A stretch of DNA of 64,000 bases from Silene latifolia (GCF_048544455.1 NC_133534.1:121668269-121732268), one strand, 5' to 3'; positions 22,752 through 34,960 are shown, counted from the first letter of the stretch. Translations and numbers: made by a program. Notes: a model not told the origin generated them from the sequence alone.

Positions 22752-22768
22752 TCCCCCACTTTATTTTG
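22752..22768 (-). promoter_or_regulatory. Polypurine tract next to LTR copy A
   Basis: On the minus strand AAAATAAAGTGGGGGA directly precedes the TGGAAAT start of the LTR-like unit. The tract is conserved at 28833-28849 beside copy B. Similar ATTGAGGACAATGT wording upstream of a G-rich tract is familiar from Athila/Tat-type elements. Confidence 0.6.
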
Positions 22769-23154
22769 GACATTGTCCTCAATGTTGTAGGAGTAGGAAT
22801 GAAAAAGAAAAACATGGTTTTGGATTTTTAAAGATTCATGGAAATTGAAGTACAAATGCATATGCAATGATATGAATGAATACATGCTCTAAGTAAATGC
22901 AATTCTATATGTCATATATAACAAATGAATGCAATCTAAACTATGCTAGATGATGCATGTTTTCTATTAAGTTGGAAGCTAATTTAAATTAGTTTAGGTC
23001 ACCTATGATCAAACCTCCCCAAACCGAGTTAAGCACTATTTCTAGTGTAGAAAGGAATAGGTTTGGTCATTAGTGACTATGCATGAATGTAAGCTTGACT
23101 TATTCTAATCTAGAATAATGCATGCAAAGATTAAACACATGGAAAAGGAATGGG

Positions 23155-23730
23155 TCATTTTAAAAATCCATTTAATGCTCGCATTAGCTTATCAAATGAA
23201 TTTGACCAATCCTCACAAAGATGGTCATAAGCATTACAAAGTGAGCAAGACCAGCCATAGAACCAATAGTGAAGAAGAGTATTAGTGGGATGCTTGTGAG
23301 AAAATAGGTGTAAACAAAATATTTCAAAAGCATTCATGGGTTCATCACTTGGTTTTAATTGCACAAGAGGAGACTCAAAGCTTATTAAATCATATAGGAC
23401 AACATCCTCCCTATGCTAACTTCCTTCAGGGGTGGTGTCCATACCTCCATCCTCAAGTCTTTTTATGAAACCACCAAGTGCTAAACAAACCTCATTAATA
23501 TATACTATCCTCACAATCCTCTTCTACATTCATGGGCTCAATCAAAGGGGTAAGAGAAATGAGGTCTAAAGAATCGATGGGTGCAAGGAGATCATCCTCA
23601 CCACAAAACGAAACCTCAAATTTCTCAAGAATGAGTTCCTGTAAAAAAGACAAAAATTCTCTAGTCAAAGACGCAATTAAAAATTGCAGATTAGTCACTT
23701 TTTCATCTCTCAGACGAGTCAATCCACAGT
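23155..23730 (-). pseudogene. Small minus-strand ORF remnant upstream of PPT (copy A)
   Basis: Two open pieces, 23495-23722 and 23155-23364, encode an acidic segment (SFCGEDDLLAPIDSL) and a Cys/Trp-rich segment (FYGWSCSLCNAYDHLCEDW) ending in FDKLMRALNG. The latter resembles the end of the remnant at 29410 in copy B (FDRLLRAL, just past a stop), so both probably descend from one protein. I do not recognise the family. The position, internal to the PPT, fits a 3'-terminal extra ORF of a gypsy element. It is degenerate and partial. Confidence 0.4.
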
Positions 23731-24350
23731 AACTTTGACTCCCTTCCTCTTTGGGATGATCCTTTCATTCACTTAGGTGAGTGAGAGAGGCACGCATATC
23801 TCTAGTGTCTTCTAACACCATAGTACCTGCTACTCCACTCCATTTATCACCCTCGTTTAGCTTCTAAGAATTCGGGGGATGTACACTAAACCTATACGGT
23901 CACAAAAGTATTTTGTTTTTATGGTATTAGTTTTGCTTAATTAGCACACCTAGTTACTTCAAAGATGGCAAAACTCATTAAAGTATAACTCAAATTCACA
24001 TGTCTAAAACAAAATGATACGATCATTCTCCACATCAGAGAAATTGTTAGAAGTTAAGTTACTTTTAGAGTAACAGTGTTCAGTATTTCTACTTGGATCA
24101 CATTTGGGTCAGACCCCTTCTTTTTCAAATATTTTCAAAAAATTTATAATTTAAAATGTTTTCGAAAACAAGACATTTGCATTCATACATGCATTATATC
24201 TAGGACATGAATTTGCATTTTAGGTGTCATATATTTGTCATTAATTGCTCCAGTTTTGTCACTAATTAACTATTCCCAGACTCCAGTCGACTACTTTGTC
24301 ATTCATCTTCCAGATTCATCCAAAGTGGGGGCTTTCTCATAATGTCACGT
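23731..24350. other. Non-coding stretch of element interior
   Basis: AT-rich, with no open frame of note, no structural repeat and no recognisable similarity within the window. It leads into the tandem repeats. Confidence 0.5.
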
Positions 24351-24354
24351 CTTC

Positions 24355-24995
24355 CCGTAAAATAAATTTTTTGCGAATTTCAAAATCAATGATTGTGAAA
24401 AATTCTAGTCTAATCTTTATGCTAAATAAAATTTCCAGTCAATGATTGTGAAAAATTTCCAGTCTAATCTTTATGCGAAATAAAATTTTGCAATTCTTCA
24501 GTCAATTTTGTGAAATAAAATTTTGCAAGTTTCTAATCATTAGGTCGGCAGGCCCTGACATGCATTTGCGTTCTTAAAATAAAATTTTCTGAACTTGCCT
24601 TTTTGCGAAATAAAATTTTGCAATTTTCAAATCAATTGGTCGGTAGGCCCTGACATGCATTTGAGTTCTTAAAATAAAATTTTCTGAACTTGTCCTTTTG
24701 CGCAATAAAATTTTGCTATTTTTAAATCAATTGGTTGGCAGGCCCTGACATGCATCCGAGTTCTTAAAATAAAATTTTATAAACTTACCTTTTTGCGAAA
24801 TAAAATTTTGCAAATTTTAAATCAATTGGTCGGCATGCCCTAACATGCAATTGAGTTCTTAAAATAAAATTTTCAGAACTTGCCTTTTTGTGAAATAAAA
24901 TTTTGCAAATCCTAGTTTGTAAAATCAGATTTTACATCCTAATCCCTTTTCAAAATCAAATTTTGAATTTCTCGGTCGGCCGGCCCTAACACGCA
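24355..24995. repeat. 95-bp tandem repeat
   Basis: The phrase GGTCGGCAGGCCCTGACATGCAT begins at 24543 and, with small changes, at 24638, 24733 and 24828, exactly 95 bp apart. A looser copy lies near 24974, and partial units precede 24543. Each unit also carries two AAATAAAATTTT boxes. Such repeats are known in the untranslated regions of Tat/Ogre/Retand-type gypsy elements. Confidence 0.85.
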
Positions 24996-25034
24996 TTCGA
25001 GCTAGTGACATCAGATTTTGGAGGTTCACCCATA

Positions 25035-25315
25035 ATCGAAACAAAGTTTTGCTTATACCAGTTTCCAGACCAGCTAAACAAACTTTGGCTATACCAGTTT
25101 CCATATCCAGACCAGACAAGTGACAAAAAGTTTCACTATACTAGTTCTAAGATACCAAACTCCATAGCAGCTAAACAAAGTTTGGCTATACCAGGTTCCA
25201 GACCGGCAGAACAAAGTTTTGCCATGCCAGTTTCCAGCTTGGTGAAACAAAGTTTTACCAGCTTCATTCCAGATTAGTAAAACAAAGTTTTGCTAAGCCA
25301 GTATCTAGATTCCAT
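25035..25315. repeat. Short degenerate tandem repeat (about 35-50 bp)
   Basis: About seven units of the type AACAAAGTTTTGC..ACCAGTTTCCAGA lie head to tail with varying length, directly between the 95-bp array and LTR copy B. Confidence 0.75.
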
Positions 25316-26543
25316 CTACTCAAGACAGGTAGAATAAGAGGCCCACGTACGTTTCTAATCCTTTATCTGTCCCGACCGGACTACTTGGACTAATGGAGCG
25401 GGTTGTTGTCCGCCATCAAACACATTTATACCCAACTACTAGCATAGCAAGCAAGTCGTGGTCGATCCACGGGACGGGGGTATTCAAATTGTTCAATCTA
25501 ATCGAAGTTGCACTTGGGATTGTCAAAATTGATTTGGAATTGATTGATTCTAAACTAATGAAAGCAATAAAGTAAAACAAGCAATAAATAAAGATGTAAA
25601 CAAATAATAAAGGATACTAGGATGTCATGGAATCATAAGGGAATCATGGTAAGATAGCATAAATGAGTTATATAGATGCAAGCGATTTATTATTGTTGGA
25701 ATGAAGTTAGTTCATGTCTTATAATTCATAAGAATATTTCGGTCCTGGAGCCGAGTCATTTGTGACTTTACAACACCTACAAGTCGACTTAATTCTTCCT
25801 ATTAAACTACATGCATGATAAACTAATTCCTAGGAAAACTTACGTCTCGGAGCCGAGTCGGTTAAGAGTTTACAACACCTACAAGTCGACTTGCGTTTTC
25901 TCTATTTCAACTACAAGCAAGGTCTAATAAGGCTTGAGTTGGTTTATATCTTACAAGCCTTGTTGAATAGATAAGAGATGGGTAAAAAATGCAAGGTTTC
26001 ATAGTCTAGCATTTCATCAAACATGATATGTGCATAAGTTGAAAAACAATAAGCAAGCATTCATATGAACTCATTAAGCATAAATCTATCCCATGATTAA
26101 CTCCCCTAATCCCCCACTAATCCTAGTTAAGTAACTACTCACTTATTATCATGGAAGACATGTTATCAATGGTGTTAGTCATTACAACAAGTATAAACAT
26201 GATTAAAAAGTGAGGAAATAAACAATAAAGAGTAAAGAGATTATACCAAACTTAAGATGAACAATTGGAAAGGAAAGAATAATAGAAGAAAACTTTATTG
26301 ATTGATGAAGAGTTGTCAATTCTCCAATAATAACCCAATAATCTTCAATTACCCAATAATAAACGAATTACCCAATAATAAACTTGAACAATAATTAAGG
26401 AAAGATAAATGGGTAATTTGTGGAAAGATTAAAGGATAATCTATTCTAATCTACTCCTAATCTAATCTAAGAGGACTTGATTTAATCTAAGGAAACTTTG
26501 CCTCCACTAAGAGGGCTTGGTCTTTTGGTTATTACAAATGGAG

Positions 26544-26551
26544 TATATATA
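26544..26551. promoter_or_regulatory. TATA-like box in LTR copy B
   Basis: TATATATA in the same context as 11617-11625 in copy A, about 90 bp from the word array. Confidence 0.4.
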
Positions 26552-26632
26552 GTGGTACATCATTAGGTTAAGCAAGGGTAGATTAGTAAATAACAATGCT
26601 AAGTGTTGAGTAGAGCTTTGCAAGTCCTGAGG

Positions 26633-26762
26633 GAAATGCGCGGATCCTAGGTCTGGGATGCTCATCCAGAGCTCGGGATGCGCGGATCCTCAGACAGTAC
26701 TTTCTGAAATGGCAAAGCAGCTTGGGATGCGCGGATTGAGTTCGGGACGCGCGGATCCTGGG
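26633..26762. repeat. GGGAYGCGCGGATCC word array, copy B
   Basis: Four to five forms of one word occur: AATGCGCGGATCCT, GGGATGCTCATCC, GGGATGCGCGGATCCT, GGGATGCGCGGATT and GGGACGCGCGGATCCT. They are separated by unrelated spacers at the position where copy A has its own word. Confidence 0.8.
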
Positions 26763-27843
26763 ATAGCTTGTCTATTTGAGCTCGGATTGTAAAACGGACG
26801 TCATTTCCTCATCCGGACTCCTATTGGAGTGATTCAAAAGCCTAGACCACTTGATTTTTTGACGCTGTTTCATCTAGCATATTTTCAGAGCTAAAAAAGG
26901 AACTCTTGGTTTGGTTCTGAGCAATTTTCTTCTTGTAATGGCTTCCTTCTCGTCATCCTTGCTTTTAAGCCTATGATCCTTCTATATACTTTTTATTCCT
27001 ATATCCTTGGTCATTATTCTTGCCTCCTCTTCATACTAGTCCATCCAACATCGTCAACAAGCTTCCGAATATGCGCGAGAGACGGGAATTCCGCCTCATT
27101 ATCTTCTTTCTTACAAGACATATACAATGCAACAGAAAAGCAAAATAGGAAGGAATTGACGGATAAAATGGTCATGAAATGCTATATTAGTATGCGAAAT
27201 GAGTTCAATTAGGGGACTAAATGTGCCCAATTAAGAGTCACATAAAACATCCCCAAACTGAACCTTTACTCGTCCCGAGTAAAGAGGTGACTAGAACTAG
27301 ACCTTTATTTAAACTATCCTAATAATATAACCGATGTGAGACAATTAGCGGGTCTCACTCCGCCCTTTCAACTCACAACAAGACATCTATGAAGTAAGAT
27401 GCCTCCTTGCAAGGCAAGGTGGGGCTTGCCAAAATGGCGATACATCCAATCATTAAGCACACAAAACAAGTAATGATGAATCTACAAAAGAATAGTCACT
27501 TTCCTCATCTAAGTGGCGGAAATCATCTACAAGGGGAAGCAATCTAAGGGTATACACTCCGTTGTAGATATTATTTCTCTAAGCTACTAAGTCTAAGAGG
27601 ATACCAACAAATCACCTCCAAGTTGTGTCAAACTAGGGTACCTTTGTCCACAATTGCTAAAAGCTTTCATCAAGAGTAGACTCCCTATGGTGTTAGAAAC
27701 ACTGTAGGATCGCGGAATTCCCCCTCTTGCCTAGACAAGAAGAAGGGTCGTCCCCTCTTCACCATGCAACAAAATAGGATCAATGGATAAAACGGATAAA
27801 GATGTTTTGAGTTTCACATTTGTAGTTTGCTTTTTGATTTGTT

Positions 27844-27853
27844 CCCCCCCCCC
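27844..27853. repeat. Poly-C run of 10 in LTR copy B
   Basis: Equivalent in position to the C18 run in copy A. Confidence 0.8.
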
Positions 27854-28832
27854 ATTTCTTGCGGTATTTAACTTTTTAAGAACATTTCCTTTGCCACTTT
27901 TGATGTTTGGCATTTTGATACTTGGCAAAAATTTCAATCTTTGCATTTTTGAACATTTTTCAAAGTAACCCCATTTGTAGCAAGGGTACTTTTATTAAAG
28001 CATAGTAGTCTATTTTTGCTCCTCTTTTCATTGATGCATTTTGCAAACTTTTTGATTTTGATTTTTTACTTGAACTCAATTTGATGATTTTTGTGCCCAT
28101 TCCCTTTTTGTTGACAAAATATGATGATAGAAGTGAAAGAACGGTTGCATGGCTTCAAAAGTCACCTTGGAATAAACGGTAGCCAAGGAGTTATCACACC
28201 ACAAGGTACTCTTGACTAGGCCTTAGTCCATGGGTCAAAAGATACTAGTATGACACATCCTACGGTGTCTTGAGGGTATTCTAACAAACAAATTCTCAAG
28301 GAGAAAAATTATCTACAAGGGCGTTATATACACTTGTCAAGCTTCCCAAATAGGCATTTTCACAAAAAAATTCTAACCATGCAACTACATGCCATGATGC
28401 AACTAACATATATACAACTCTAATGCATATACTTCTATCAACTATTATGCCATGTAATCTAGATGCAACTCCTAACAACACATAGATACACAAACTGCAA
28501 TAACAAAATACACCACATCATCCTTGATATGTAAGCCTATCCTCCTCATATGAATAATGAAAAGAAATGGAAGGGAAATAGGGATTAGAGCGATCATACC
28601 AAGCGGTCTTCACATTTTCTTGCAAATGCCTCAAATGAAGTGTCGTATCTATGTGAGAAGAGAACAAGAACACAAGTATATACAGTTCTACACTACTAAA
28701 TTAAAGAACATGTTTTTGGTTTTTGAAATTTTAAAATTTTTATGGATTTTGTTTTTATGAAATTAAAAGACATATTTTTGAGTTTTTTTCGAAATTTTTC
28801 AATTTTTATGTATATTGGAATATAAATTCTCA

Positions 28833-28849
28833 TCCCCCACTTTATTTTG
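28833..28849 (-). promoter_or_regulatory. Polypurine tract next to LTR copy B
   Basis: AAAATAAAGTGGGGGA on the minus strand, abutting the LTR-like unit exactly as beside copy A. Confidence 0.6.
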
Positions 28850-29409
28850 CATATTGTCCTCAATGTACATGTTGGAGTAGGAATGAAAAAGAAATACATG
28901 TTTTTGGATTTTTGAAGTTTTATGGAAATTAATGTACAAATGCAATGGTATGATATGAATGAATGCATGCTCTAACTAAATGCAATTCTATATGAAATAT
29001 ATAACAAATGAATGCAATCTACACTATACTAGATGATGCATACTTAGGTCATCTATGATCAAACCTCCCCAAACCGATTTAAGCACTATTTCTATTGTAG
29101 AAAGGAATAGGTTTGGTCATTAGTGGCTATACATGAATGAAACTAACTACATGCAACATGTGAGATATATTAAGATGCAAACTATACTTTATGAACTAAC
29201 TAATGTAAATGTAATATGAAATATTTCACAAATGCAAGCTAAATGTAAATGTATATAACTAAATGCAAGTGTAAATGTAATGCAAAGTCAAAGGTTAGGA
29301 TATCTTACAAATGATGGTTTGAGGGAGGACTCCACCAAACGCATTCCTTGTTGCCATGGTTATTGATGTTGTCCATGTTGCTCAATGCTCTCAATAACCG
29401 GTCAAAGGC
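28850..29409. other. Non-coding 3' interior of the copy B element
   Basis: It contains the block shared with copy A (CAAACCTCCCCAAACCGA, about 29060), AT-rich sequence with repeated AAATGTAA words, and the end of the minus-strand ORF remnant. No independent gene is seen. Confidence 0.5.
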
Positions 29410-29718
29410 TTAAGAACAATCCTCAAATAAGCAAAGATAGAACCATGGCCACTTCAAAATGGAATAGAGCCAATCCTCCACAAGGGGCTTTTCATTGAAA
29501 TTTCTCCCCTTTACCTTGGCCTTTTCATCATAGCCTTTTTGGCTCTCCAAATTAGCAAGTTTAAAATTCTTGTCATCAGGAGGATTCCATTCTCTCCCGT
29601 CTCCCTCAAATATGGTGATGATGATAGCATTTTGATTTATCAATCCTTCAAGAATATAAGGAGAATTCTCATAGGATTGATGACGGGATAGCTTAGGAAT
29701 TGAGATTGTCGATGTCAA
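29410..29718 (-). pseudogene. Small minus-strand ORF remnant upstream of PPT (copy B)
   Basis: Open for 102 codons. It is acidic and Trp-containing (EGDGREWNPPDDKNFKLANL; WLYSILKWPWFYLCLFEDC), with a stop followed in frame by FDRLLRAL. The last motif and the W/C-rich patch parallel the copy A remnant at 23155-23364. The N-terminal side is cut by element F at 29720. The family is not recognised. Confidence 0.4.
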
Positions 29719-29804
29719 GTGTTAGGTTCATATACCTATTATTAGACTCCTCTAATAATGAACTAATTAACTTCTTAATTATTTGTTCTTTAGATCTACT
29801 GCAT

Positions 29805-31098
29805 TGTTAGAAATCTATGTCTCATAATTTCGACATATTCATATATGTTTCAATTAATTTAGTCATAAAATTAATTTAGATCTTATGCATGCAAACATAA
29901 ATAAGATAAGAGAAGAAATCATTGTTCTTACTATATGATTTCAGTTTTATGGGCACCAACAAGATCTCCTTCTTGTTAGTTCTTGAGCATTCCAATAATG
30001 GATGAACATCCATAACTTCAAAATAGAAGCCCTCCAATAAGTAGCACCCAAGACTATCCCAAAATCCCACAAACTAACATGTACTAGATATTTGTAATGT
30101 GGTTTACCTTAAAATCGATTACTAATACTCATATACTACTACTAGTATTATTAGTGTTTGATTTGTACAAATTTGATTCATAAAACTTGATTTTATGAAG
30201 AACAGAGAGAGAAGGTTGCTGGGTTTTCATAAAACATGAGAGAATGAATTATGGAGAAAAAACTCTCTATTTGTCTCTCCAAAAACCGGTGGGATTAAGT
30301 GGTTATGGACCATTTTTCTTTTTCCTTTTTGTCTTCACAAGACAAATTGTGTAAGCCTTTGTCCATAGTCATGTCACTAACAAGTGTCATAGACAAATGA
30401 ATAAGACAAAACTTCTAAAATTTGCCCACCAATTTCGGTTTTGATGTGTAATATGGAGTCCATTTTATTTTTGTCAATTGTACAATTGTATGTCATGTGA
30501 CATGTGACATGTCTTATGTCATGTTTTAATTTAAAGTGCATATTTAACAAATTAAATATCATTTACAAATTAAATAAATCACATTTAACAAATTGACTAG
30601 TAATTCAAAATTACTTTCTCATAACATGGTCATTTAAATACTAGTTAGTATAATTCACAACATCTTGTAATTATAACTAACTTATCATTCTCATCTCGCG
30701 TGTTTCGCAAACACCGATTAATTTTAGTAATATAACTTCTTAAATTACTAAATAAAATCTTATTTAATCACATTATAATAAGATGTCATTTTCTCTCTTA
30801 TGATAACAATTTGTTCAATTTTAAGGAATTAATTAATCTGTATCGACATACAATTGATTAACCTTTTTCAATTAAGGGAATCGTCCTTTAGGTGTGACCT
30901 CAAGGGATCAACTGATCACCACCGTCGCATGACAGTAATGTCAAACTCTAGCCAGCCAATCATTACCGATATGTGTGGACCAGTTGACTATATATGTTAT
31001 GTATCATCCCTTTCGTATTCTTGATATGAGATTTAAATATGTGATCAATATGATCGACAATTGTGATCCCATTATTGTCGGGGACACTTACTCCAACA
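29805..31098 (-). repeat. Element D 3' LTR
   Basis: 1294 bp, TG...CA. It contains the nested inverted-repeat module near its right end and is matched by 46139-47432. Confidence 0.9.
30908..30987. other. Conserved nested inverted-repeat module, D left LTR
   Basis: Outer arms are TCAACTG (30908-30914) and CAGTTGA (30981-30987). Inner arms are GTAATG (30935-30940) and CATTAC (30961-30966). A small GTC..GAC hairpin lies before the inner stem. Confidence 0.65.
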
Positions 31099-31123
31099 AT
31101 CTCCCACTTGTCCTCGACAAGTG
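31099..31123 (-). promoter_or_regulatory. Element D polypurine tract with hairpin
   Basis: AAGTGGGAGAT on the minus strand abuts the LTR. CACTTGTC (31105-31112) and GACAAGTG (31116-31123) form a perfect 8-bp stem with a 3-nt loop that overlaps the tract. Confidence 0.75.
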
Positions 31124-31860
31124 TGCGTCACCAATTCTCTTGTCCTATTACTATCTCCCACTCAATGCAAGGTGTCATTCGGGTCGTACTTGCAAGTGAT
31201 CATATCGAGAGTGGTTTCCTCGATCTGGAGAATAACTGATTGACCGGAAATTTCTACCATAGAAACCTTCCGAGCGTGGCCACGCATTTCCAGTTCATTA
31301 CTCCTCGAGTGGCCCTGAGATATTGTTTTAACCCTGACAAGGGGGTGGACAATTCCTATCGCACTATTCCCTTCGACTAGCCACAACCATCATAACCCAA
31401 AATATGCCCATTTGACCCCATTTACGAAGGTCGTAGTAACATAAATCAAAGCTAATCTGAAATTGTGCCATCTTAGGCGAATAGTCTTTAGTCAAAAGAA
31501 TCGACTCATTAGAATACTATAATAGCTCTCGCCACGACCAGGCTATATAAATTTGCCAGAACTCTATAAGCGGTCACTGCCCGACAAAGTGTTCCTAACA
31601 TTCTGCCTATGTGATCGACTAGTCATCTCACATGACTGTATGGCACTGAACTTGCCATCAATCGCATCACACTCTAGTCACTTCGAGACGTCACCTCATA
31701 CAAGTGACTATGAGCGAATACTATGTTAATCCGGCTTCACTTTAACGGGGTTCAATATCGTCATACAACCCGTTTGGATGTAACAAAGTATAATAAAAGA
31801 GTTTTAAAATAAAACTCGAACGACAAATGTGATTATCACATATGAATAGTCAATGCCTGA
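31124..31860 (-). other. Element D 3' untranslated region
   Basis: Non-coding but strongly similar to the same region in E (36739-37480) and F (48681-49400). It includes the palindrome GCGTGGCCACGC (31274-31285) and the CTCGAGTGGCCCTGAGA block. Short open frames on both strands recur because the sequence itself is conserved, not because they are genes. Confidence 0.65.
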
Positions 31861-34800
31861 TTATTATTCCATATTCTATAATCTAATTTGATCTTGTATG
31901 TAGTTGTTCATCTCAATTCAATTGAAATGTCATGACTCATCATGTTAAGCCTATGAGAAGGCTTTGGTTAGTAGGTTTTATCAACTTCTTGTACCTTACT
32001 CAACCTTACTACATACTCGTTTTCCTTTGTAATGTATACATTTGCATTACAAAACTTTTTGAGTACGTGTCGAGATCCAATCAAGACATAGGCCCTCTAA
32101 CCTTAGAATAGCTCCCACCGTTTTCACAGTGTGCGGGACTCATCCTTCTTGTACATCTCATGATTGCAAGTGTACTCAATTTCCGTTGTAAATATTTCTC
32201 ATTGTTCTTTATTGCCTAGAACGATTCTAGAAAATCTATTTCTTAGATAACATAGCCACAATGGCATCTTAACCATCCTAATGTGTTTTGATTATGGTTT
32301 TGTCAGAAACCATGCGCAATCTCAATTGTCAATTGTCATTTGTGTAACACCCTTACACAAAATTGCTTCAAAAACACTTTGCATTACATCCTTAATGCTT
32401 CTGCAAGCACTTAAGGGTAATCTTTATGGCTTACTTGGTAACTATTACTTAAATTCGATTTGAAAAAATTCATCATACTCAAAATATATGAAGTGTTATA
32501 CATCATTTCCTATTTAATTGATTCGGCAGCGGAAGCAAATGGAATAAAGCAAATATGTTCAATTCGATTGAACTAGTCATGAATCTTATCAACATAAGAC
32601 TCCTTATTTGAAGCTAATTTCATGTGGATTTATCTCCATAAATCCGGATATTAAAGATGTACTATATTTCTCCAAAGTCTTAAATCATTCGCAATGATCA
32701 ATATGTCATCCACATATAAGACTACTAAAATTTCTGTAACTCCCACTTAATTTCATGTATAAACACAACAACTCGACTTATCTGGAAAATTTTCATACCA
32801 TGATCAAATCATTGATTCCAACTCATTGATGTCCTACTCAAGACCCTCTCTTAAGTTTCACATTAACTTAGGATGGCAAGAATCTACAAAACTCAAGACA
32901 TGTATTGAATACATTCCTTCTAATTAAAGAAGTGGGTTTTAGATTCACTCGCTATATGTATATCATCATAATGAAACACAATCCCTAAAAGATCCAAATA
33001 GACTTAAGCATTTCAACTAGTGCAAAACCCTTTGCCACCAATCAAGCTTTGATATCTAACAATTCACTTGGAATTAATTTCGGATTTTCATAGCTCTAAG
33101 CCTTGTATTGAGTTGTGACTTAAACACTCTCATGTAAGTCATATGTTCATTACTTTCCAGAAGTAACTTGAATCAAACAATTTCTTTGTAAGTTGTAAGC
33201 TCTTTACTTTCTTAAAAGTAACATGGATTCATCATCTTCAACAAGTGATGAATTTAACCTCCTAGGTTTTGAAGAAACAACGTTTTACACAAAACGTCTC
33301 ATGTAGCCAGGAAAGACCAGTTTCTTGCGACATAACATTCTTTGTGGCTCTTGAATAATTTCTCCCACTCTGTCTTCTAGAAATAAACTTGTATTTTAGA
33401 AAGACAGCTTCACGAGCCATAATCCCGTTGTACTCGTGATTATAGTAAGGAAAAATGAGCATTTGTTTCTTTTGAAAACTTACAAACATGGTACCCTACC
33501 ATTTCATATCTCATATAATTCATTTTAGATTTAGTGGAAAAATAATTTAGATAAAATGATAAAACCCCAAAGAGGATCAGGTAACTCAAAGTAACTTGAT
33601 TGAAGTCCAAACCATATTGAATAGCGTTTGATTTCTTTATCCAACCACATATTATCCCATAATGCGTACTAAGAGAGATTAATTTGTGATACTATATCAC
33701 ATTTTCTTTGGCTTATATCAAAGTCTTCACTTTGATAATCACATCACGACTAAATCGCGATTCTTTGAACTCATTGAATTTCTTCAAGGATTTCTCTATT
33801 TACCTTATTAAGTAAACACATTAGCGTCAACTTAAATCGTTGGTAAAAGAAAATGATCAACCTATTTTGGATCAATGATTTACAACCTCGATCTCCTTTT
33901 CAACCAAAAAAGGGCACGAGACATCTTGTTTTGAATACAAGATACGCATATACTAGATCTAATGGTTTCAAGAGTACTCGATAACTCTTTGCGTTCATCA
34001 TTCCAGAATCTAAGGTTTAATCTTGGGTTACCAATTTGAGTCTTGCATCATCTTCATGATGTATCATTCTAGTTTGGTTTAGAATATAATCACCTTGATA
34101 ATGGGCTAGCCATACATCAAATCATGGTGTATAGGGTCACAAAAGTGAAACCTCTTTTGTATCTTAACAAGTTCATATTCTTATTAAGAGTTTATGCACT
34201 TAATAGTCATAATTAAGTATAACTATAAACCCTAAACTAGATTGAGTACACAATGACTCTATCTCTCGATATTATTTGATGCTATTCGTCATATTCTAAT
34301 CATCCTATGTATCACATACAATGATGAAAACCACCATCGGTTTCTAATATTGACGAAATGGTACTAGCAAAACTTATGTTAATTGAATAACATTTAAAGA
34401 AGAAGGTCCCATTAGATGTCGCACAACAAACTTGTTGATTCTTCAATAATTTGGGGTAGTTTCTTTTCTAGTGTCCAACATTTAAGACAATGGAAACTTT
34501 ATCTGTCGGGATTGATAGGTTTAGTATTGTTATTCTCAATAACGTTACTTTTAACATTGCCTTGTATCAATTCCATTCTAATTTTACTTCTTAGAACCTT
34601 ATCCTTTTCTTAACGGTTTAAGAGAATGCTCCCACTCATTTCAATGAGTCTTTGCTTAGAGAAGCAAAATTTGAATTTCATGAAGACTACTCTTCATTCG
34701 TTCGTTTAGTCTTAAAACTTTCATTGAAGTGGTTGCGGTAATTTGGTCAATTTTGATTTCCAACAAATCTAGTTACCAAAATGATATAGCATTTCAAAGT

Positions 34801-34960
34801 ACTTAACTCAATTAAGCATATGAGAAACAATTCATTGTAAGTAGATATGTTAGTCAAGAATCAAAAACCCTTTTGATCACGAATAACTTTTATCTATACT
34901 CTTCACAAGAGATCCTTACAATGGATAATACGAGGTTTTTAGAAGAAAATTCAAATTTGT
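31861..34960 (-). pseudogene. Element D decayed pol (RT and integrase remnants)
   Basis: The minus strand still shows LYVDDILI near 32700-32720, the copia RT catalytic motif, and flanking wording that parallels element C at 14600-14800. Around 33700-33900 the wording parallels the C integrase core (15930-16050). Frames are shattered: between the SGS and YVDD codons D has 34 nt where functional C has 33. No Gag core is recognisable before the leader, so Gag seems deleted. No protein can be made. Confidence 0.65.

Larger units (their letters stand above)
25404..28832 (-). repeat. Long LTR-like unit, copy B
   Basis: 3.4 kb and uninterrupted. It is colinear with copy A from TTGTTGTCCGC to the ...AATTCTCA end beside TCCCCCACTTT. 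It is visibly diverged from copy A, including the different word array (26633-26762) and the shorter poly-C run. No target duplication pairs A with B, and B itself is followed by a PPT and an ORF remnant. A and B are therefore not simply the two LTRs of one insertion. Confidence 0.6.

Noticed and set aside
24355..25315. CRISPR-like array
   Set aside because: The 95-bp units are contiguous with no unique spacers, in a plant retrotransposon context with no cas genes.
10499..25403. A single plus-strand LTR element with copies A and B as its LTRs
   Set aside because: The purine tract and LTR TG/CA ends fit only the minus strand. The flanks of A and B share no target duplication, and B is itself followed by a PPT and an ORF remnant.
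30908..30987. A tRNA gene or tRNA-derived element, because of the three-stem shape
   Set aside because: There are no A/B box promoters, anticodon arm proportions or terminal CCA logic; stems and spacing do not match a tRNA.
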